Below are positions 7,923 through 15,751 of a DNA stretch of 22,635 nucleotides, one piece after another. The stretch is from positions 1 to 22,635 of the forward strand of contig CAXGWP010000023.1 in NCBI GenBank assembly GCA_964013575.1, in the 5' to 3' direction. This stretch comes from BJGV01 sp964013575. GTDB lineage: Bacteria > Pseudomonadota > Gammaproteobacteria > Burkholderiales > Nitrosomonadaceae. Under the pieces are notes generated by a model. That model was given only the letters and a program-made list of their open reading frames with translations. It made no database searches and was not told the DNA's origin. Positions within the stretch are counted from its first letter, which is position 1. Every line of letters begins with the position of its first letter. The translations under genes were made by a program, and so were the position numbers.

Positions 7923-8249
7923 TTATCTCTTAGTTTTCAAACCACTCTGGCTAGAAAAATAAATTGCTAGGTTCTCAATATCTTCTGTACTCAGAGCTGC
8001 TGCCATACCAGCCATTATTGGATCTTTACGCTTTCCTGTTTTATATTCAATTAAAGATTTCTCAAGATAAGTTTTATATTGCCCAGCAATTTTTGGAAAA
8101 GCTGGACTAGGGCTATTTCCATCAGGGCCATGACAAGCAGCACATACTTCTGCTGCTTTTTTCTTACCCGCCTCAATATCAGCTGTAATACCAGGCCCTG
8201 AAATTAATAAACATATCACACCAAATACGGTAATCGCAAAATTTTTCAT
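7923..8249 (-). CDS. Exported monohaem class I cytochrome c (second of a pair)
   Basis: A 108-residue precursor of a small periplasmic c-type cytochrome. A Sec signal peptide covers residues 1-23 (ITVFGVICLLISG core, probable cleavage after ITA). The haem attachment site is CAACH (Cys36, Cys39, His40), followed by GPDGNSPSP. The likely sixth ligand is a methionine in DPIMAGMAAALS (Met79 or Met82), followed by the C-terminal helix DIENLAIYFSS. This is the cytochrome c4/c553-like single-domain fold used to shuttle electrons in respiration. It lies 27 bases downstream of the second cytochrome gene, with an AAGGAA ribosome site in between, so both are probably on one mRNA. The exact redox partners are not evident. 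Confidence 0.92.
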   Translation of the reverse strand: MKNFAITVFGVICLLISGPGITADIEAGKKKAAEVCAACHGPDGNSPSPAFPKIAGQYKTYLEKSLIEYKTGKRKDPIMAGMAAALSTEDIENLAIYFSSQSGLKTKR

Positions 8250-8276
8250 TATAGGTTCCTTATATTTATATCTACA

Positions 8277-8600
8277 TTACTTACTAGCATAATAAGCAGC
8301 CAAATCTTCCATATCTTTTTTAGAAAGACTTGCTGCTATTGCTCTCATGCTAGGATGGCTACGGGCACCAGTTTTATAAGCTTGAAGAGCTTTCACTAAG
8401 TAACCCGAATGTTGACCACCAATTTTCGGAACGTTATATACTTTTGGGTAAGCTGTACGGTAACCATCTATCCCGTGACAACCAACACACATTTGCGTAT
8501 TACCCTTACCTTTAACTGCATCTCCCTCTGCTTGCGCCACCCCTGAAATTACTAAAAGTGACCCGCATAGCAGCATCTTTACTGTTGCTAATTTATTCAT
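8277..8600 (-). CDS. Exported monohaem class I cytochrome c (first of a pair)
   Basis: A periplasmic cytochrome c of 107 residues. I choose the ATG at 8600 (MNKLATVKML) over the longer reading from 8630, because a strong GGGAGG ribosome site sits just upstream and the result is a clean signal peptide (core LLCGSLLVISG, cleavage after AQA near residue 24). The haem site is CVGCH (Cys38, Cys41, His42). The probable axial Met is Met85 in HPSMRAIAASLS, followed by the helix KKDMEDLAAYYASK. It shares the overall plan of its downstream neighbour (KIGGQ against KIAGQ, YKTGAR against YKTGKR), so the two likely arose by duplication, as if the halves of a dihaem c4-type protein were encoded separately. 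It is transcribed from the region at 8631-8730. Confidence 0.93.
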   Translation of the reverse strand: MNKLATVKMLLCGSLLVISGVAQAEGDAVKGKGNTQMCVGCHGIDGYRTAYPKVYNVPKIGGQHSGYLVKALQAYKTGARSHPSMRAIAASLSKKDMEDLAAYYASK

Positions 8601-8603
8601 TAT

Positions 8604-8610
8604 GCCTCCC
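8604..8610 (-). promoter_or_regulatory. Strong ribosome binding site that fixes the cytochrome start
   Basis: On the minus strand GGGAGGC lies 3 bases before the ATG at 8600, far better than anything before the in-frame ATG at 8630. It is one of the clearest Shine-Dalgarno sequences in the window, so this protein may be translated strongly. Confidence 0.8.
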
Positions 8611-8700
8611 TGTATAAAGCTATAAAGCAATTCTATTAAGTAGTATTACTCTTTACTTGCCTAATTTTATAACAACACTACTAGGCTTAATTAGTATTTT

Positions 8701-8730
8701 ATTATACTGTTTTTTCCTATTTGCTTGCAA
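8701..8730 (-). promoter_or_regulatory. Sigma-70-type promoter for the cytochrome pair
   Basis: Minus strand TTGCAA (8725-8730), an 18-base spacer, then a perfect TATAAT (8701-8706). Predicted transcription start is near 8694, giving a leader of about 94 bases before the ATG at 8600. A second, weaker candidate, TTAATT-17-TATAAA, lies downstream within the same gap. Confidence 0.5.
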
Positions 8731-8802
8731 ATTCTACCTTCATCTAGTTAGCTTTATTTCTTCACAAAAATATCTATCCTATTAATTGAATTTAATCTAT
8801 TA

Positions 8803-10734
8803 CTAACTATGAGAATCTTTTTCAAATTTTAATTTCTTAGCTTCTAATTCATCCCATCTAGTAAGGTGATTTGCGACTTCCTTTTCTAAACTAGCGAAAC
8901 GAGTTTTTAGTCTTATCATTTCATCAGGCGCATCGCGATAAATAGCAGAATCACTTAATTTATTAGCAATATTAGCCTGTTCTTTCTCTAGCATCTCGAT
9001 CCTTGCAGGTAACAGCTCTAATTCCTTTACCTCATTAAAATTTAACCTGAATTTAGAAACCAATTTTGACTGCTTTAGTTTACTAGAATCTTTCTTCAGA
9101 GATTTTGGGCTCTTATTATTAGAACCATTTACAATATTCTTTGTACATTTCCAATCTTCATAACCTCCCATATATTCTTTTAATATTCCATCACCCTCAA
9201 ATACAATCACTTGAGTTACCACGTTATCTAAAAATGACCGATCATGACTAACTAGAAATATTGTCCCCTCATAGTCTTGTAATAATTCTTCAAGTAGCTC
9301 CAGTGTTTCAATATCTAAATCATTGGTGGGCTCATCTAGTACCAATACATTTGTGGGGCGTGAGAATAAATTTGCTAGTAAGAGGCGGTTACGTTCTCCG
9401 CCTGACAAAGTTTTTACTTGTGATCTGGAACGTTGCGGTGGAAATAAGAAATCTCCTAAATAACTGATAATGTGCTTTCTAATTTTACCAATCTCAATAA
9501 AATCTGAACCTTGACTAATAGTCTCAATTAATGTCGCTTCCTCATCTAATTGATCTCGCATTTGATCAAAATAAGCAATTGTTAACCTGCTTCCTAGTCG
9601 AACTGTACCAATATCTGGATCTAATCTACCCAATATTAATTTTAATAAAGTTGATTTACCGATACCGTTTGGTCCTAATAATCCCACACGATCACCCCTC
9701 ATAATACGACAAGAGAAGTCACTAACTATTAATTTATCACCATATCTTTTATGTATATTTGTCAGTTCTGCAACCATGCGACCTGATTCTATTCCTTTGC
9801 TTATATTAAGACTAACCCCAGCAACCTGCTCTCGGCGAGCCTCTCTTTTTATACGTAATGCTTTTAGTCGACGCACCCTACCCTCATTACGAGTTCGCCG
9901 TGCTTTAATTCCTTGCCTGATCCAAGCCTCTTCTTGGGCTAAAACTTTATTAAATTTCTGATTATGTTCAATTTCTATTTCTTTAATTTTAGCCTTTTGC
10001 TTCATATATTCAGCGAAATTGCATCTAAATGTCGTTAAAATGCCTCTATCAAGCTCCACTATCCTTGTTGCCACATTTTCTAAAAACCTCCTATCATGAG
10101 TAACAAATAAAATACTTCCTAGAAAATTATTTAGTAAATTCTCCAACCATTCTATAGATGAAAAATCCAAATGATTAGTAGGCTCATCAAGTAATAAAAC
10201 ATCAGGAGATAAAACAAGTGCACGAGCTAATGCAACTCTTTTTTTCTGACCGCCTGATAAAGATTCGACTATAACCTCTTCTGGTAGATTAAGCTTAAGA
10301 AGAATGTCCTTTACTCTCTTTTGTATCTGCCAACCACCCTGGGAATCTAGTGCGCTCTGCAACTCTTGTAATCTGAGAAGAAGCTCATTCATGTTACCTT
10401 CATTTCTACTTAATAAATTAGAAACTGCATCATAATCAGAAAGTATTTTACTAACCTTACCTAGCCCCTTAGAAACTTCCTCAAATACCGTACAAGATAC
10501 CTCAAACTTTGGTTCCTGAGGGACATAAGCTATCTCCAAGCCTGGTGCCTTCCAAACTGTACCATCATCAGGTTGAATTTCATTAGCTATGATACGTAAT
10601 AAACTTGATTTGCCTCCACCATTTTTTCCTATCAAAGCAATCCTTTCACCCAAATCAAACTGAAGATCTGAGTAATCTAATAGCTTATGGTGACCATAGG
10701 CCAGAGAAATTTTGTTAAGACTTATAAGAGGCAT
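8803..10734 (-). CDS. uup: ABC-F ATPase Uup
   Basis: A cytoplasmic ABC-F protein with two ATP-binding domains and no membrane segments, of the Uup subfamily linked to branched-DNA metabolism and ribosome-associated functions. It has 643 residues (E. coli Uup, 635). NBD1 has Walker A GKNGGGKS (36-43), signature LSGGQ (159-163) and Walker B LLLDEPTNHLD (180-190). The ABC-F linker spans about 245-305 and contains the Uup-typical WIRQGIKARRTRNEGRVR block. NBD2 has Walker A GPNGIGKS (354-361), signature LSGGE (443-447) and Walker B VLDEPTNDLD. A Lys/Ser-rich linker (about 530-560) leads to a predicted coiled coil (about 565-640), the DNA-binding C-terminal domain of Uup. It stands alone between the cytochromes and the divergent peptidase gene. 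EttA and YheS are less likely, given this linker and C-terminal coiled coil. Confidence 0.93.
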   Translation of the reverse strand: MPLISLNKISLAYGHHKLLDYSDLQFDLGERIALIGKNGGGKSSLLRIIANEIQPDDGTVWKAPGLEIAYVPQEPKFEVSCTVFEEVSKGLGKVSKILSDYDAVSNLLSRNEGNMNELLLRLQELQSALDSQGGWQIQKRVKDILLKLNLPEEVIVESLSGGQKKRVALARALVLSPDVLLLDEPTNHLDFSSIEWLENLLNNFLGSILFVTHDRRFLENVATRIVELDRGILTTFRCNFAEYMKQKAKIKEIEIEHNQKFNKVLAQEEAWIRQGIKARRTRNEGRVRRLKALRIKREARREQVAGVSLNISKGIESGRMVAELTNIHKRYGDKLIVSDFSCRIMRGDRVGLLGPNGIGKSTLLKLILGRLDPDIGTVRLGSRLTIAYFDQMRDQLDEEATLIETISQGSDFIEIGKIRKHIISYLGDFLFPPQRSRSQVKTLSGGERNRLLLANLFSRPTNVLVLDEPTNDLDIETLELLEELLQDYEGTIFLVSHDRSFLDNVVTQVIVFEGDGILKEYMGGYEDWKCTKNIVNGSNNKSPKSLKKDSSKLKQSKLVSKFRLNFNEVKELELLPARIEMLEKEQANIANKLSDSAIYRDAPDEMIRLKTRFASLEKEVANHLTRWDELEAKKLKFEKDSHS

Positions 10735-10805
10735 AATAAACCTATAAATTTCGCTCTATAAGAATTCATCATTTAAGTTAGATCCTAAAAAGAGTGTGAA
10801 TATAA

Positions 10806-10835
10806 ATTATAAATAGCTATTTTTCCATATGTAAC
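10806..10835 (-). promoter_or_regulatory. Candidate promoter for uup
   Basis: Minus strand GTTACA (10830-10835), an 18-base spacer, then TATAAT (10806-10811). It lies 72 bases before the uup start, within the 292-base divergent gap. The -10 is perfect and the -35 matches four of six positions. Chance matches are expected in AT-rich DNA. Confidence 0.35.
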
Positions 10836-10964
10836 TTAGCTCTTTATAGACCCATAATACATACATATTATTTTTAGCTATATTAGGATAAAAAATTACC
10901 ACTCATTACAACACCTAGGTGAATATCTATGTAATTAAGTTTTATAAATTAAATTAGTTCCAAA

Positions 10965-10992
10965 TTGCATATAGTAGATAAAGTCTTATGAT
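10965..10992 (+). promoter_or_regulatory. Candidate promoter for the M23 peptidase-anmK pair
   Basis: Plus strand TTGCAT (10965-10970), a 16-base spacer, then TATGAT (10987-10992), pointing toward the peptidase gene. Predicted start of transcription is near 10999, about 28 bases before the TTG codon at 11027. I see nothing else notable in the rest of the 292-base gap apart from the opposing uup promoter candidate. Confidence 0.35.
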
Positions 10993-11026
10993 AAAATATA
11001 TAGTTAAAAAGAATTAAAGATTTATC

Positions 11027-12337
11027 TTGCAACATGCACTGATAAAGACATTAAAACAAATGGCTATAAAGAAAAAAAATCTACTCCGTCTAGTTATTTT
11101 TTGTAGTATTCCATTACTTGGAATCGTAGCTGCATTTGGCATTTCAGCTAATGAGTCTCTAAAAAATATACCTATTCAGCGAGTTATTCTTGATTTACCT
11201 CTTTTACACCTTCCTCAAATTAATGAGAAAAATATAGTATTCTGGCAACAAGAACGTATCCAAAAAAATGACCGCGTAGCATCACTACTTACACGACTTA
11301 AAATAAATAAAGAAGACAAATTAGCTTTTCTACATGATGCCCGAAATATCAAAGCTATGCGCCAATTAATACCAGGAAAAACTATTCATGCACAAACTTC
11401 TGCTACAGGAGAACTATTAACATTTAGATATTTCTCAGGAGGAAGTAAACAATTAGTTGTAAAAAAAATTAATGGTAATTTTATAGAGGATAAGACTCAA
11501 TCTAATATAGAAATACAAATTGAGATGAAGCTAGGGGTAATAAAAAGCTCATTATTTGCGGCTACAGATGGTGCAAATATACCCGATGGTATAGCGACAC
11601 AAATTTCTGAGATCTTTGCATCTGACATCGATTTTAATCGTGACCTACGAAAGAACGATCGCTTTAAAGTCATTTATGAACGACGATATAATAACGGTGA
11701 ACCTATAGGTGTGGGCAAAGTACTTGCTGCTGAATTTACTAACAAAAAGAAGACCTATCAAGCCGTTTACTTTGAATCAAATGACAAGGAAAAAGGCTAT
11801 TATACTCCTGACGGTAAAAACCTTAGACGAACATTCTTACGTTCACCTCTTAAATTTTCCAGGATAAGCTCTAAATTTTCTCATTCTCGTTATCATCCTA
11901 TATTAAAAAAATGGCGCTCACATAAAGGTGTTGACTATGCTGCGCGTAAAGGTACGCCGGTAAGAGCCACTGCAAATGGGATAGTAACTATTTCTAGAAA
12001 AGAAAGAGGATATGGCAACCTAATCGTTCTAAAACATCGAAGACCATATTCTACAGCCTATGCACATTTATCTTCTTTTGCCAAAGGCATACGTAAAGGT
12101 AAACGAGTTACTCAAGGTGATATTATTGGCTATGTAGGCTCAACTGGGTTAGCAACTGGGCCACACCTACATTATGAATTCCGTGTAAATGGAATACAAC
12201 GGAACCCCCTTAGTGTTGTAATGCCAGCTGCAATACCTCTTTCTGCAAAAAATTTACCTATATTTAAGAAAAATACAAAGCCATTAATAGCCCGCTTAAA
12301 TATATTGCGAGATACAAATCTTGCTTCACTTGATTGA
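11027..12337 (+). CDS. M23-family murein DD-endopeptidase (MepM-like), membrane anchored
   Basis: A 436-residue envelope zinc endopeptidase that probably cleaves peptidoglycan cross-links. A basic N-terminus and one hydrophobic segment (about 19-41, NLLRLVIFCSIPLLGIVAAFGIS) anchor it in the inner membrane facing the periplasm. Residues about 70-150 look like the OapA/LysM-like region, and 165-255 like the Csd3-type N-terminal domain (SSLFAATDGANIPDGIATQI...DFNRDLRKNDRFKVIYE). The LytM domain spans about 280-395, with zinc ligands His299 and Asp303 (HKGVDYAA) and His382 in HLHYEF; His347 and His380 are the accompanying catalytic histidines. The reading starts at a TTG 12 bases after an in-frame stop, preceded by AAGA. 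An ATG at 11060 is an alternative with little ribosome site. anmK follows after 6 bases, and the pairing with that murein-recycling enzyme fits its role. Confidence 0.92.
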   Translation: MQHALIKTLKQMAIKKKNLLRLVIFCSIPLLGIVAAFGISANESLKNIPIQRVILDLPLLHLPQINEKNIVFWQQERIQKNDRVASLLTRLKINKEDKLAFLHDARNIKAMRQLIPGKTIHAQTSATGELLTFRYFSGGSKQLVVKKINGNFIEDKTQSNIEIQIEMKLGVIKSSLFAATDGANIPDGIATQISEIFASDIDFNRDLRKNDRFKVIYERRYNNGEPIGVGKVLAAEFTNKKKTYQAVYFESNDKEKGYYTPDGKNLRRTFLRSPLKFSRISSKFSHSRYHPILKKWRSHKGVDYAARKGTPVRATANGIVTISRKERGYGNLIVLKHRRPYSTAYAHLSSFAKGIRKGKRVTQGDIIGYVGSTGLATGPHLHYEFRVNGIQRNPLSVVMPAAIPLSAKNLPIFKKNTKPLIARLNILRDTNLASLD

Positions 12338-12343
12338 TTAATT

Positions 12344-13477
12344 ATGAAAATTAATAAGATATATAATAAAGGCAACTCGAACTGTACCTATTACATAGGA
12401 ATAATGTCAGGAACTAGCCTCGATGGAATTGATGTTATATTAGCAGATTTTAGCTCGCCGCATCCATCCCTTCTATATACCTATTACCAACCATATGATA
12501 AAAAACTACGCAGCCAGATATTAAGCCTTCATAAGCCAAATAATAATGAACTTCATCTTGCATCAATGCTAAATAATAAACTAGCCAATTACTATGCCCA
12601 GGCTGTGATCAGCTTACTTAATAAGCACAATATCAAACCACAAAATATTAAGGCTATAGGCTGTCATGGCCAAACAATACGCCATTGTCCAGAACCAAAT
12701 AAGGGATATTCAATCCAACTTGGGAATGCATCACTACTGGCTGAGCTTACTGGCATTACTGTTGTAGCAGATTTTAGAAACCGTGATATAGCTGCAGGAG
12801 GACAAGGCGCACCACTTGTACCAGCATTTCATAAAATATTATTTCAAGATCAGAAAATTAATCGTGTCATTGTAAATATTGGCGGGATCTCTAATATCAC
12901 CGACCTATCTTATAATAAAAAAATTATAGGTTTTGACTGCGGTCCTGGTAATTTATTAATGGACTCATGGTGCCAGCGACACCTTGGAACGGCATATGAT
13001 AATAACGGTATGTGGGCAAAATCTGGAAAGGTAATTCCAGGATTATTAGAGAAACTTATGTCACTTAATTTTTTTTCAATTTCTCCACCAAAAAGCACAG
13101 GCAGAGAAATATTTAATCTCTCCTGGCTTGAAAGCCACCTATCTGGAAATGAGAAAATTGAAGATGTACAGGCAACCTTACTACAACTAACGTGTATAAC
13201 AATTACTAATGCAATTATAAATTGGCTCCCAGATACTGCAGAAATCTATCTATGTGGCGGTGGGGCAAGAAATGCAGCATTATTTTCTAAAATAAAAATT
13301 CTTCTTCCTGATAAAAAAATAGCCTTAACAGATGTACTAGGTATAGATGCTGATTCGCTTGAAGCATTCTCCTTTGCTTGGTTAGCCAAACAAACTATAC
13401 ATGGCATCCCAAGTAACATTCCTTCTGTTACTAACGCTAAAGGAGAAAGAATTCTTGGAGCAATCTATCAAGCTTAA
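12344..13477 (+). CDS. anmK: Anhydro-N-acetylmuramic acid kinase
   Basis: Cytoplasmic sugar kinase of cell-wall recycling: it converts 1,6-anhydro-MurNAc plus ATP to MurNAc 6-phosphate. At 377 residues it is of usual length (E. coli, 369). The AnmK phosphate-binding motif GIMSGTSLDGID lies at 19-30. Further family blocks are GCHGQTIRHCPEP, NASLLAELTGITVVADFRNRDIAAGGQGAPLVPAFH, VNIGGISNIT, GFDCGPGNLLMD and the C-terminal IYLCGGGARN and GIDADSLEAFSFAWLA. The N-terminus has about 16 residues before the domain. An ATG without a clear ribosome site, 6 bases after the peptidase stop, suggests coupled translation. It converges with erpA across 61 bases, where I find no convincing terminator. Confidence 0.97.
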   Translation: MKINKIYNKGNSNCTYYIGIMSGTSLDGIDVILADFSSPHPSLLYTYYQPYDKKLRSQILSLHKPNNNELHLASMLNNKLANYYAQAVISLLNKHNIKPQNIKAIGCHGQTIRHCPEPNKGYSIQLGNASLLAELTGITVVADFRNRDIAAGGQGAPLVPAFHKILFQDQKINRVIVNIGGISNITDLSYNKKIIGFDCGPGNLLMDSWCQRHLGTAYDNNGMWAKSGKVIPGLLEKLMSLNFFSISPPKSTGREIFNLSWLESHLSGNEKIEDVQATLLQLTCITITNAIINWLPDTAEIYLCGGGARNAALFSKIKILLPDKKIALTDVLGIDADSLEAFSFAWLAKQTIHGIPSNIPSVTNAKGERILGAIYQA

Positions 13478-13538
13478 TTTAGGGTACTACTAATAAAAAA
13501 AGAGGTAAAACTAAGTATAGCCATCTTCTATAAGCTAT

Positions 13539-13907
13539 TTATGCTGAAAAAGAAGAGCCACATCCACACGTACTAGTAGCGCCTGGATTCTTTATAATAA
13601 ATTGAGCACCTTGTATATCTTCCTTGTAATCAATTTCTGCACCAATTAAATATTGGAAACTCATTGGGTCAATTAATAATTGAACACCATTCTTCTCCAT
13701 AACAGTATCATCCTCATTAATTAACTCATCAAAAGTAAAACCATATTTAAACCCAGAGCAACCTCCACCACTTACAAATACCCTTAATTTAAGATCCATA
13801 TTACCTTCTTCTTCTATAAGCTTTTTAACCTTATTTGCGGCACTATCAGTAAAAATAAGTGGATCCGATACTGGATTAGCTGAGTTTTCCTCAATTTTGG
13901 AATTCAT
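13539..13907 (-). CDS. erpA: Iron-sulfur insertion protein ErpA (A-type carrier)
   Basis: A small A-type Fe-S carrier that delivers clusters to apoproteins. It has 122 residues; an N-terminal extension of about 8 residues accounts for the difference from E. coli ErpA (114). The three cluster-binding cysteines are present: Cys50 in SGGGCSGFKYGF, and Cys114 and Cys116 in TCGCGSSF. The DPLIFTDSAANKVKKLIEEEGN start and the LLIDPMSFQYLIGAEIDYKED block match ErpA better than IscA or SufA. The window's Fe-S proteins (Nth, the RsxB-like ferredoxin, probably TrhP) are possible clients. A 275-base upstream gap separates it from argC and presumably holds its promoter. Confidence 0.95.
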   Translation of the reverse strand: MNSKIEENSANPVSDPLIFTDSAANKVKKLIEEEGNMDLKLRVFVSGGGCSGFKYGFTFDELINEDDTVMEKNGVQLLIDPMSFQYLIGAEIDYKEDIQGAQFIIKNPGATSTCGCGSSFSA

Positions 13908-13943
13908 ATTAAAATATTTAAAAGTTAATTTAAAATTACATAC

Positions 13944-13959
13944 TATTATTAGAATAATA
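13944..13959. repeat. Short inverted repeat upstream of erpA
   Basis: TATTATT-AG-AATAATA, a perfect 7-bp dyad 37 bases before the erpA start codon. Its location would suit an operator, but it is entirely A/T apart from the centre and does not resemble the E. coli IscR sites I know. Apart from the hairpin after argC, the rest of the 275-base gap shows nothing I can name. Confidence 0.3.
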
Positions 13960-14110
13960 CTGATTAATTACTATAAACATTTTTATAGCTTCCTTATCTA
14001 ATTCAGAAATACCCTAACCAGAAAGCCTATCTTCAATAATTACACTAATTTTAATCTAAAACAATAAAACATTAATACTATATAAATTATAATTATTAAC
14101 CATCTCTAGT

Positions 14111-14189
14111 ACCATAAATATTTAGGAATGCCGAAATTTGTAAATCCATGTCCACACAAATTATCTTTCTACCTAAATATATTTACGGT
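14111..14189. repeat. Nested inverted repeat at the 3' end of argC
   Basis: The outer arms ACCATAAATATTTAGG (14111-14126) and CCTAAATATATTTACGGT (14172-14189) are complementary apart from one mismatch and a two-base bulge. An inner perfect 7-bp pair AATTTGT/ACAAATT (14135-14141 and 14156-14162) lies inside the 45-base loop. The outer arm overlaps the last codons of argC. It could be the argC 3' terminator or mRNA-stabilising structure, or a remnant of a small palindromic element. There is no U tract, so the terminator reading is tentative. Confidence 0.5.
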
Positions 14190-15211
14190 ATCAACGCAAC
14201 TTGATTGATACCAAGCATCTCATTAAACCCAAACATAATATTCATGTTCTGAACTGCCTGCCCTGCAGCACCCTTTACTAAATTATCTGTTACAACCAAA
14301 ATAACAACAGTATTCTTTTCCTGTGGACGATGTACTGCAATACGACAAAAATTAGATCCGCGTACTGAACGAGTTTCTGGGTGGCCACCAGATGACAATA
14401 CATCAACAAATGGTTCATTTACATAGCGATTCTCAAATAATCTCTGCAAATCAATGTTTTTAGTAAGATTTGCATATAAAGTAGCGTGAATTCCGCGAAT
14501 CATCGGAACCAAATGTGGAACAAAAGTTAGGTTAACTAACTTTCCTGCAAGATTAGATAAACTTTGCTGTATTTCAGGATGATGTCTATGACCAGAAGCC
14601 TTATAAGCCTTAAAATTATCAGAAGCTTCTGCATACAATGTATGAATCTCAGCATTCCTTCCAGCGCCAGAAACCCCCGACTTAACATCAGCAATTAGAT
14701 GATCTAAATCTATAACTTTAGATTCAATCAACGGCAAAAAGCCAAGCTGCACAGCAGTAGGATAACAACCTGGGTTTGCCACTAATCTTGCTGCCTTAAT
14801 TTTTTTACGATTGATCTCTGGTAGTCCATATACAGCCTCCTCTAATAAGCTTGGACTATCATGTTTCATACTATACCATTTCTCCCATGTAGAAACGTCC
14901 TTGATACGAAAATCAGCAGCCAAATCTATTACCCGTACACCAGCATCTAATAAATCTTCTGTTTGTTGCATTGCCACACCATTAGGTGTAGCAAAAAATA
15001 CCACATCAAATTTTTGTAAATTTACTTTATCTGGATTACTAAATTTCAAATTTACCTTCCCACGTAAACCAGGAAATAACTCTTCTACTGATGTCCCAGC
15101 TTCTTTTCTAGATGTAATTGCCTTTATTTCTACTTTAGGATGCTGCGACAATATGCGCAATAATTCCACACCAGTGTACCCAGTCCCACCTACAACTCCA
15201 ACTTTAACCAT
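14183..15211 (-). CDS. argC: N-acetyl-gamma-glutamyl-phosphate reductase
   Basis: Third step of arginine biosynthesis: NADPH-dependent reduction of N-acetylglutamyl 5-phosphate to the semialdehyde, in the cytoplasm. It has 342 residues, typical of the family. The Rossmann dinucleotide loop VGGTGYTGVELLRIL is at 7-21. The catalytic cysteine is Cys149 in ANPGCYPTA, and SGVSGAGR and GHRHHPEIQQ supply substrate-binding and catalytic His residues. HLVPMIRGI is also conserved. It lies downstream of rpsI in the same orientation, but a strong terminator between them suggests separate transcription. No other arg genes are nearby. The order argC-rpsI-rplM is, as I recall, common in betaproteobacteria. 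Confidence 0.97.
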   Translation of the reverse strand: MVKVGVVGGTGYTGVELLRILSQHPKVEIKAITSRKEAGTSVEELFPGLRGKVNLKFSNPDKVNLQKFDVVFFATPNGVAMQQTEDLLDAGVRVIDLAADFRIKDVSTWEKWYSMKHDSPSLLEEAVYGLPEINRKKIKAARLVANPGCYPTAVQLGFLPLIESKVIDLDHLIADVKSGVSGAGRNAEIHTLYAEASDNFKAYKASGHRHHPEIQQSLSNLAGKLVNLTFVPHLVPMIRGIHATLYANLTKNIDLQRLFENRYVNEPFVDVLSSGGHPETRSVRGSNFCRIAVHRPQEKNTVVILVVTDNLVKGAAGQAVQNMNIMFGFNEMLGINQVALIP

Positions 15212-15297
15212 AATATTCCCAGATTATCTATTAATTAGATTCAAATAAATTTATCTATATTCTTATAAAAATCAGGCTTATTTATTATAAAGCAACA

Positions 15298-15336
15298 AAC
15301 AAAAAAAGCCGCCATAAATTGGCGGCTTTTTTTGTT
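15298..15336. terminator. Rho-independent terminator of the rplM-rpsI operon
   Basis: A long perfect palindrome: AACAAAAAAAGCCGCCA and its complement (17 bp) around a 5-base TAAAT loop (15315-15319). The GC-rich GCCGCC core is flanked by seven A's on one side and seven T's on the other, so it has a U tract in either direction. It starts 10 bases after the rpsI stop and clearly insulates argC from the ribosomal operon. Confidence 0.93.
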
Positions 15337-15346
15337 ACTTTATACA

Positions 15347-15742
15347 TTATCGCTTAGAAAACTGCTTCGCTCTACGCGCTTTTCGCAAACCCACCTTCTT
15401 ACGTTCTACCTCACGAGCATCTCGTGTAACTAACCCGGCTTTCCTTAAAACTGACCTCAACTCCCCATCAAAATCAATCAATGCACGTGTAATCCCATGA
15501 CGTACTGCCCCAGCTTGTCCTGATTCACCACCACCTGAAATATTTACCATAATATCAAATGCAGTTAAATTTCCAGTTACTTCAAGAGGCTGACGGACAA
15601 TCATTCTACCAGTATCACGTGAAAAAAAATCCTCAATAGACTTCTGATTTATAGTAATCTCACCTTTTCCTGGTTTAATAAAAACACGCGCTATTGCACT
15701 CTTACGCCGACCAGTACCATAATTATAATAAGAAATACTCAT
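15347..15742 (-). CDS. rpsI: 30S ribosomal protein S9 (uS9)
   Basis: A small-subunit ribosomal protein whose C-terminal tail reaches the P-site tRNA. It has 131 residues, like E. coli (130). The N-terminal YYNYGTGRRKSAIARVFIKPGKG, central GGGESGQAGAVRHGITRAL and basic C-terminus DAREVERKKVGLRKARRAKQFSKR are all standard, ending in the conserved SKR. An AAGG ribosome site is well placed before the ATG. It follows rplM after 9 bases in the universal L13-S9 operon and is followed by a strong terminator. Confidence 0.98.
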   Translation of the reverse strand: MSISYYNYGTGRRKSAIARVFIKPGKGEITINQKSIEDFFSRDTGRMIVRQPLEVTGNLTAFDIMVNISGGGESGQAGAVRHGITRALIDFDGELRSVLRKAGLVTRDAREVERKKVGLRKARRAKQFSKR

Positions 15743-15751
15743 GTTACCTTA

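Noticed and set aside
14811..15248. 145-codon plus-strand frame overlapping argC
   Set aside because: It is the antisense shadow of argC, covering the catalytic-cysteine and Rossmann regions of the real gene.
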